From the NCBI GenBank assembly GCA_030691775.1, contig JAUYDN010000018.1, forward strand, positions 1 through 10,867: DNA of 10,867 bases, in the 5' to 3' direction. Below are positions 6,007 to 10,867 of the stretch, piece by piece. The DNA is from Dehalococcoidia bacterium (lineage in GTDB: Bacteria > Chloroflexota > Dehalococcoidia > Dehalococcoidales > Fen-1064). Below the pieces are notes generated by a model. It was not told where the DNA came from, ran no database searches, and was given only the letters and a program-made list of their open reading frames with translations. Each line of letters begins with the position of its first letter. Position 1 is the stretch's first letter. A program made the translations under genes and the position numbers.

Positions 6007-6624
6007 ATGACGATACGTAAGAATACAGAAATACGGAAAAAGCAGATTACGGATGCCGTCCGTGAAATTATTGCCAGGTACGGCAGTGAAAATATCACCA
6101 TACGGAGACTTTCCCGCGCGGTGGGCATTTCAGAAGCGGCTATCTACCGCCATTTCAAAAGCAAACGGGAGATTCTTTCATTTCTTGTAGAAGACATCGA
6201 GCAAACCTGGATGACAGAAATAGAGCAAAGTGAGATAGCAACACATCCGGCGCTATCCGCTATCGATATTGTCCTCAGAAACCGCATCTCGACAGCGGAG
6301 CAAAGGGGCGGCGTTTCCTTCCAGGTAATCGCCGAAATCATAAGTCTAGGGGATAAAAAACTCAATAAACAAGCCGCGGCTGTAGTTGATAGATATATCG
6401 GTGCCCTTGCAGACCTGGTCGCAAGTGGAATTCACGATGGCGAAATCAAAGAGGACATTAATCCCGTTGCCATAGCGACTATTATTTTCGGCATGATACA
6501 GGGGTTGGTGAATAACTGGGCGTTGAACAATTATAACTTTAATCTCATCGTCCGGTATACCCCGATGTGGAACATGCTCCACGCCGCCATGCAAAAAACC
6601 CCCGAACTCGCTCTGCGCAGGTAG
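6007..6624 (+). CDS. TetR/AcrR-family transcriptional regulator
   Basis: 205 residues, normal family length. The N-terminal DNA-binding domain (about 8-57) shows helix 1 ITDAVREIIARYG and a helix-turn-helix at 31-50 (TIRRLSRAVGISEAAIYRHF), followed by KSKREIL, the classical TetR end of the HTH. Residues 60-200 form the helical ligand and dimer domain, whose ligand cannot be read. ATG 6007 follows AAGAGG by 10 nt. Placed second in the operon, it most likely represses its own promoter, where an AGTAA-N8-TTACT repeat overlaps the start site. It may also influence the divergent mutase operon; this is speculation from position only. Confidence 0.93.
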   Translation: MTIRKNTEIRKKQITDAVREIIARYGSENITIRRLSRAVGISEAAIYRHFKSKREILSFLVEDIEQTWMTEIEQSEIATHPALSAIDIVLRNRISTAEQRGGVSFQVIAEIISLGDKKLNKQAAAVVDRYIGALADLVASGIHDGEIKEDINPVAIATIIFGMIQGLVNNWALNNYNFNLIVRYTPMWNMLHAAMQKTPELALRR

Positions 6625-6678
6625 AAAAACGTACTCGCATGTCCCTTTTAACGAACTCATTGCGCCCCGGAAAAGACG

Positions 6679-7464
6679 ATGAACAACAGCAACAGTCAGA
6701 CCCAAATAAGAGGCTTGTTCCTGGACTACGATGGCACCATTGCTCCACCGGGAGTTACCAGGCTTGAATCGAGGGTTGCTGAAGACACAGCTTCGCTCCT
6801 GCATCACATTAGCAAGATGATACCGGTAGGCATAATTACGACCAAGGATTTGTCTTTCATTCTGCCCAGGACTCTTTTTGCGAACGCCTGGTGCACAATC
6901 GGCGGACTTGAAATGAGGGTGGGTGATACAGTAGTACAGCCATCCGGTCTTCAAGCTACTCTACCTCATATCACACGCGCACTGGAACACGCCAAACATT
7001 ACGCAGGAGACAGCCTTTTCATAGAAGAAAAGCGGGATAGCAAAGGACAAACCGTAGCTTTTTGTGTGGACTGGAGAAACAGCCAGAAGAAAAAATCCGC
7101 CGAAAGTATATCAACAACGGTGCGGAACTATTGTCAGGCTCTACCACTGGAAGTAGTGACTTACGGACAGCAACCTTTCTTCGATGTCTATCCCTGCCCT
7201 ATTGACAAAGGCAAGGCTCTGGAAGAGATGAAAAGACTGCTGAACGTACCACACGGGCTAATGTACCTCGGGGACTCTAAGGTGGATAATCCGGCATTCA
7301 GGGCGGCGGATATCAGCATCGGCGTTCTACACGAAGAATCTGTGATGGAGTTGGAGTGCGATTACTACATCAAGTTTGTAGATGTAGAGCAATTTTTCCG
7401 GCGATTCCTGGAGAACGATATGGTCTTTGACGGCAACTTTGCAGAGATTACTGCAAGGAAGTAA
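6679..7464 (+). CDS. HAD-IIB hydrolase, trehalose-6-phosphatase-like
   Basis: 261 residues, cytoplasmic sugar-phosphate phosphatase. HAD motif I is LFLDYDGTIAP with nucleophile Asp16 and acid/base Asp18; this string closely resembles trehalose-phosphatases. Motif III is the lysine of DKGKAL (Lys177), and motif IV is YLGDSKVDNPAF with Mg ligands Asp199 and Asp203. The segment between about 80 and 170 would be the C2 cap that sets substrate choice. There is no trehalose-6-phosphate synthase beside it; the partner is a GT4 enzyme, so glucosylglycerate, mannosylglycerate or another glycosyl phosphate is equally possible. Start ATG 6679 has only a weak GGAAAAG. The gene ends 5 bp before the glycosyltransferase start, so the two are co-translated. 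Confidence 0.85.
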   Translation: MNNSNSQTQIRGLFLDYDGTIAPPGVTRLESRVAEDTASLLHHISKMIPVGIITTKDLSFILPRTLFANAWCTIGGLEMRVGDTVVQPSGLQATLPHITRALEHAKHYAGDSLFIEEKRDSKGQTVAFCVDWRNSQKKKSAESISTTVRNYCQALPLEVVTYGQQPFFDVYPCPIDKGKALEEMKRLLNVPHGLMYLGDSKVDNPAFRAADISIGVLHEESVMELECDYYIKFVDVEQFFRRFLENDMVFDGNFAEITARK

Positions 7465-7469
7465 GCAAG

Positions 7470-9257
7470 ATGATAAAGAAAAATCTCGGCGTCGTTATGT
7501 ACCAGACAAGTAACAGCAAGGGACAGGAACTGGTAGCCCAGCGCATGGTACGGGAATTTAACAAACTCGGGCACCAAGCCTATCTCATCACGGGTGTCTT
7601 CCATGACGGCAAAGAGGTAATCCCTGCGGAAGGTTTGCAGAAAGGTAAAGGATATGTGGTCGTCAAGGACGATGCACTGGGCATTCCGGTTATCCGTGTG
7701 GATAGCTATGTCGCCACCTGGCCACCAAGACGCATCGTTTTCCGCGACTTTATGCATACCCTGGAGAAAATCGTCGACGACCTGGGGCTGAACGTATTGA
7801 TAACTCACAGCACTTTGTGGAACGGTCCAGAAGAAGTGGCGAAATTCACCACCTGGCGGAGGGACATGAGAAACCTGGGAGGGTACCAGGACCCCATCGT
7901 CTTCTGTCATATGTCGCACCTGCAGGAAGCCTCCCCGGTAAGGTACTCTCTGCCTGAGCTAACCTTCAGAACGGCGTGGAACAAGCTGTCTCTTTCCAAG
8001 ATTCTGGAAACCGCTAACCTGGTCCTCACGGTAACGCCCTTTGAGAAGGAATCAGAAATTAAGATAGGTGGTAACCAGGAAAAGTGCTTCCTTTTCCCCG
8101 GAGGTGTGGACGATGAAGCTTTCCTCCGTTTCTCCTCTGTGGATGCTGTCAATTTCCGAGCGCGCCATAATATCAATCCCGAAGTCAGGATTGTTTCCTA
8201 TCTGGGCACCATCGAAGAAAGAAAGAACCCCCTCGCGGTACTCAAAGTTGCCGAGAAGTTGAAAAATGAAAAGAGACTTCATTTTGTGTTTGCCGGAAAG
8301 GGCGGTTCTGCCTATGCCCAGGATGTGGAAAAGAAAGCCCTGAGTCTGCCTAATGTAACCTATCTTGGAGAAATAGACGAAAGAGAAAAAATCGAGTGCA
8401 TTAAAGCATCTTATCTCAATATCCTCCTGAGCCGCCTCGAAGCGCTGGGAATCGCCCAGCTAGAGTTTATGTACTGCGGAGTCCCGGTTATCACCTCAGG
8501 CACCGGTGGGCAAGCCTGGGTTGTTCGCAACGGAATCGATGGTTTACATGTAAAAGGACCTGATGATATTGACGGCGCCGTGAGCGCTATCTTGCGCTTA
8601 CTGAATGACGAGAGCGCCTATCGCCAGATGTCCGCTAATGCCATAGAAAAAGCAGGCAAATTGACTATCTCCCGTCTTGTGTCTAACCTGGACTCTTCGC
8701 TGGATGGTGAAATGGTCAAGGAAAGCGGGCTCGCCAAAATTCCATCCGAAGTGCATACAACCCTGCTCCAACCTGAGCACGCTTTGAAAACGTGGACAGA
8801 CGGCACGTCCGGCATGGTGGCGACCAACAAGCGCGTCTTTATCAAGAAAGGATTCATCTCCCGGACGGTAACCGAACTGCGTTATGCTGATATCAAGTCC
8901 ATCGAATACACAAGAAGATTTCCATGGAAAACCCTGCTCATCGGAACAGCAATTTCCGCCTTTTTCCTCGTTGCGCCTTCCTTACGACCGATTTTCTCCC
9001 GTGCTTTTATAACGCAAATAGAGGAGTGGTGGAATACCGTTATGCCGCTCATCCCCGTGTGGTTGACTTCGGAAACAGTCACACAGGTCATCTTACCCCT
9101 GCTCCCGTTTTTAATATCACTACTGCTGTTTTTCCTGGGAGCGCGGTTGGGGTTCAAACTCTACGGTATCGGGATAAAGCCACTGTATTTGCCGCGGCGT
9201 TTTAAAGAAGCCGTGGGATTTATCAGGGATAGAATAGACAGTTCGGGCACAATATAA
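7470..9257 (+). CDS. GT4-type glycosyltransferase fused to PH-like domain and two transmembrane helices
   Basis: 595 residues. Residues 1-410 are a GT-B retaining glycosyltransferase: N-terminal acceptor half opening VVMYQTSNSKGQELVAQRM, then the donor half YLGTIEERKNP, FVFAGKGG and the E-x7-E pair Glu324/Glu332 (RLEALGIAQLEF), followed by CGVPVITSGTGG. Residues about 428-485 resemble a bacterial PH/YokE-like domain (GMVATNKRVFIKKGFISR...IKSIEYT). Hydrophobic helices follow at about 489-507 and 540-558, with a Pro/Trp-rich stretch between. The tail should anchor the enzyme to the membrane with the GT in the cytoplasm, suggesting a lipid or envelope acceptor. A GT4 is usually about 380-420 aa, so the fusion is unusual. 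AAGGAAG in the end of the preceding gene is the ribosome site. Donor and acceptor are unknown. Confidence 0.88.
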   Translation: MIKKNLGVVMYQTSNSKGQELVAQRMVREFNKLGHQAYLITGVFHDGKEVIPAEGLQKGKGYVVVKDDALGIPVIRVDSYVATWPPRRIVFRDFMHTLEKIVDDLGLNVLITHSTLWNGPEEVAKFTTWRRDMRNLGGYQDPIVFCHMSHLQEASPVRYSLPELTFRTAWNKLSLSKILETANLVLTVTPFEKESEIKIGGNQEKCFLFPGGVDDEAFLRFSSVDAVNFRARHNINPEVRIVSYLGTIEERKNPLAVLKVAEKLKNEKRLHFVFAGKGGSAYAQDVEKKALSLPNVTYLGEIDEREKIECIKASYLNILLSRLEALGIAQLEFMYCGVPVITSGTGGQAWVVRNGIDGLHVKGPDDIDGAVSAILRLLNDESAYRQMSANAIEKAGKLTISRLVSNLDSSLDGEMVKESGLAKIPSEVHTTLLQPEHALKTWTDGTSGMVATNKRVFIKKGFISRTVTELRYADIKSIEYTRRFPWKTLLIGTAISAFFLVAPSLRPIFSRAFITQIEEWWNTVMPLIPVWLTSETVTQVILPLLPFLISLLLFFLGARLGFKLYGIGIKPLYLPRRFKEAVGFIRDRIDSSGTI

Positions 9258-9345
9258 AAGGAAAAAACCGTTCTGTAACTTTTTCGGGTTATCTGAAATA
9301 TCACCGCTTATTTTATCGCCCCTTTTCATTCTTTCCTCCTCCAGC

Positions 9346-9383
9346 GGGGCAGGCAGTTGAATGAGCACAGCTCTGTCTGCCCC
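9346..9383 (+). terminator. Possible terminator or repeat hairpin after the GT gene
   Basis: GGGGCAGGCAG (9346-9356) pairs with CTGTCTGCCCC (9373-9383) over 11 bp with one G-U, and a small inner AGC/GCT stem. The following sequence is pyrimidine-rich (AACCTCTTTCTT) but has no clean T run, so termination would be weak. GCGGGGCAGGC is shared with the repeat at 2271-2281, so it may instead be repeat debris. Confidence 0.35.
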
Positions 9384-9397
9384 AACCTCTTTCTTCG

Positions 9398-9406
9398 TGG
9401 TAGAAT
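9398..9406 (+). promoter_or_regulatory. Extended -10 promoter of mutS2
   Basis: TGG-TAGAAT is an extended -10 element (TGnTAGAAT). No good -35 is present 16-18 bp upstream. Transcription would start near 9413, about 25 nt before the TTG start, leaving room only for the GAGGAG ribosome site. Confidence 0.45.
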
Positions 9407-9437
9407 AGTGCTGTCATCACGATGAGGAGCCTTTCTA

Positions 9438-10867
9438 TTGGATGAAAAAAGTCTGGAGATGCTGGAATTCCCGAAAGTACGGGAAATCATCGCCGGGTAT
9501 ACATCATTTCCAGCCAGCCGTTCGCTGGCGCTTTCTTTGAAGCCTTCGAATGATGCCACACAGATAGGATTGTGGTTAAAACAATGTGCGGAAGCACGCC
9601 GTATGCTCGCCACCGAGCACGATTTTGTTATCGGAACGGTAGATGACGTCCGTGAGCCGGTGGAGCTGGCGGCACGGGGCAAGATACTCGAACCGCAGAC
9701 TCTCGCCATCATCGACCGCTGTCTCACCACCATCCGTCTTCTCAAAAGCAGTCTCGGTAGTGTCGCCGCCGACTACCCCTTTCTCTGGGACATCGCTAAA
9801 AACATCGCGGACATGCGCGCCCTGGAAAAGGACCTCGGCAACTGTATCAGCCCCGATGGCGAGCTCCTGGATAGCGCCTCAACGGAACTACAGACGATAC
9901 GCCATCAGTGCCGCTCCCAGCGTCAACAACTGCTTGCCAGCCTGGATGGTATCATCCGCTCACCGCGGGGTCAGAAGGTCATCCAGGAACCGATTGTCAC
10001 CGAGCGTGAAGGCAGGTACGTTGTCCCGGTACGTGTAGAAGTGCGGAAAGAGCTACAGGGCATCGTGCACGACGTCTCGAATACGGGGGCGACGGTGTTT
10101 ATCGAACCATTCGAGACCATCGAGCAGGGCAATGAACTGAGACAACTGGTAAATGAGGAGAAACGGGAGATTGAGCGCATTTTACGGCGGTTGAGCGGGG
10201 ATGTCGGTATACATGCCGGTGAAATCTCAAGCAATATAACCCTGGCTTCTGAACTGGACCTGATTTTCGCCAAGGCAAAATATGCCCGCCGCAACCGCGC
10301 GGTGGAAGCCGGTATTACCGGTTTTGGCGATGGGGAAACACCCACCACCCTCCGCCTCCTCGAAGCCCGCCATCCCCTGCTCGGCGAACGGGCAGTACCG
10401 CTGACGGTAGAAATCGGTAAGGACTTCACCGCGATGGTCATTACCGGCCCCAACACCGGTGGTAAGACGGTGGCGTTAAAAACCATCGGTCTGCTCAGCC
10501 TGATGACGCTCGCCGGCTTGCCTATCCCCGCCCATGAAGAGAGTCGTATCCCGGTCTACGACAGCGTATTTGTCGATATCGGCGATGAGCAGAGCATCGA
10601 GCAGACCCTTTCGACTTTTAGCTGGCACATTACCAACATCACCCGTATTATCCAGAGCAGTACCATCCGGAGCCTGGTCCTCTTCGATGAGCTGGGCACT
10701 AGCACCGACCCGGCGGAAGGCTCGGCGCTGGCACGTGCAATACTGCTCCACTTCCTCTCAAAATCAACGATGACCGTGGCGACCACCCACCTCGGCGACC
10801 TGAAAGCCTTTGCCTACGTTACCAGGGGTCTACAAAACGCCTCGCTGGACTTCGACCCCAGGACGCT
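9438..10867 (+). CDS. mutS2: MutS2 family protein, 5' part (runs off window)
   Basis: 476 codons are visible with no stop. MutS2 lacks the mismatch-recognition domain of MutS; family members suppress recombination or split collided ribosomes. I chose TTG 9438: GAGGAG (9424-9429) lies 8 nt upstream, and the product then begins LDEKSLEMLEFPKVREIIAG, the usual family opening. An ATG at 9442 is out of frame, and one at 9459 would cut into the conserved N-terminus. Residues about 130-320 are the lever/clamp helices including GRYVVPVRVE and VHDVSNTGATVFIEP. The ATPase shows Walker A GPNTGGKT (337-344) and Walker B LVLFDELGTSTDPAEG with Asp417-Glu418. TTHLGDLKAFA follows. The Smr nuclease end expected near 780 aa is outside the window. 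Confidence 0.95.
   Translation, partial: MDEKSLEMLEFPKVREIIAGYTSFPASRSLALSLKPSNDATQIGLWLKQCAEARRMLATEHDFVIGTVDDVREPVELAARGKILEPQTLAIIDRCLTTIRLLKSSLGSVAADYPFLWDIAKNIADMRALEKDLGNCISPDGELLDSASTELQTIRHQCRSQRQQLLASLDGIIRSPRGQKVIQEPIVTEREGRYVVPVRVEVRKELQGIVHDVSNTGATVFIEPFETIEQGNELRQLVNEEKREIERILRRLSGDVGIHAGEISSNITLASELDLIFAKAKYARRNRAVEAGITGFGDGETPTTLRLLEARHPLLGERAVPLTVEIGKDFTAMVITGPNTGGKTVALKTIGLLSLMTLAGLPIPAHEESRIPVYDSVFVDIGDEQSIEQTLSTFSWHITNITRIIQSSTIRSLVLFDELGTSTDPAEGSALARAILLHFLSKSTMTVATTHLGDLKAFAYVTRGLQNASLDFDPRT

Noticed and set aside
9971..10486. Long minus-strand frame inside mutS2
   Set aside because: Arg/Ser-rich antisense shadow of a clear MutS2 coding sequence.

Overview
The window is a bacterial chromosome segment of intermediate GC. 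Spaced Shine-Dalgarno sites and sigma70-type TTGACA/TATAAT promoters can be read directly. Gene content (ACT-domain malic enzyme, split B12-dependent methylmalonyl-CoA mutase plus epimerase, MutS2) together with many short dispersed hairpin repeats suggests an uncultured Chloroflexota lineage, possibly Dehalococcoidia-like. That placement is inference; there is no rRNA or other marker gene here.

Layout. Positions 1-180 hold the right part of a dispersed repeat whose terminal CTAG supplies the stop codon of the minus-strand malic enzyme (177-1559). Positions 1560-2657 are a 1.1 kb repeat-rich interval. It holds the malic enzyme promoter, a 120-bp GTCATTCC-type inverted-repeat element, a tiny minus-strand Cys-rich gene interrupted by an in-frame UGA (1831-2019), another short hairpin repeat, a complete MITE-like element with imperfect terminal inverted repeats (2186-2469) and a further partial copy (2484-2592). 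Positions 2658-5087 are a minus-strand operon: mutase catalytic subunit, B12-binding subunit, methylmalonyl-CoA epimerase. A divergent promoter region (5088-5486) follows, with a repeat inserted in the leader of the rightward operon. Positions 5487-9257 are a plus-strand operon: universal stress protein, TetR-family regulator, trehalose-phosphatase-like HAD hydrolase, and a GT4 glycosyltransferase fused to a PH-like domain and two membrane helices. The 5' part of mutS2 (TTG start, 9438) runs off the right edge.

How the genes fit together. The mutase, B12 subunit and epimerase interconvert succinyl-CoA and (S)-methylmalonyl-CoA, and malic enzyme links malate to pyruvate. Together they fit propionate or C4-acid metabolism around an open TCA cycle. 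The rightward operon looks like a stress-responsive, TetR-controlled glycoside or glycolipid module: a membrane-tethered sugar transferase with a sugar-phosphate phosphatase. Its product is unknown.

The two observations most worth checking are these. First, the small zinc-finger-like gene has a UGA where its family, as I recall it, carries a Cys, followed at suitable distance by a GGUC-loop hairpin; it is either a candidate selenoprotein or a fresh nonsense mutation. Second, the four-gene stress/glycosylation operon contains an unusual GT-PH-TM fusion.
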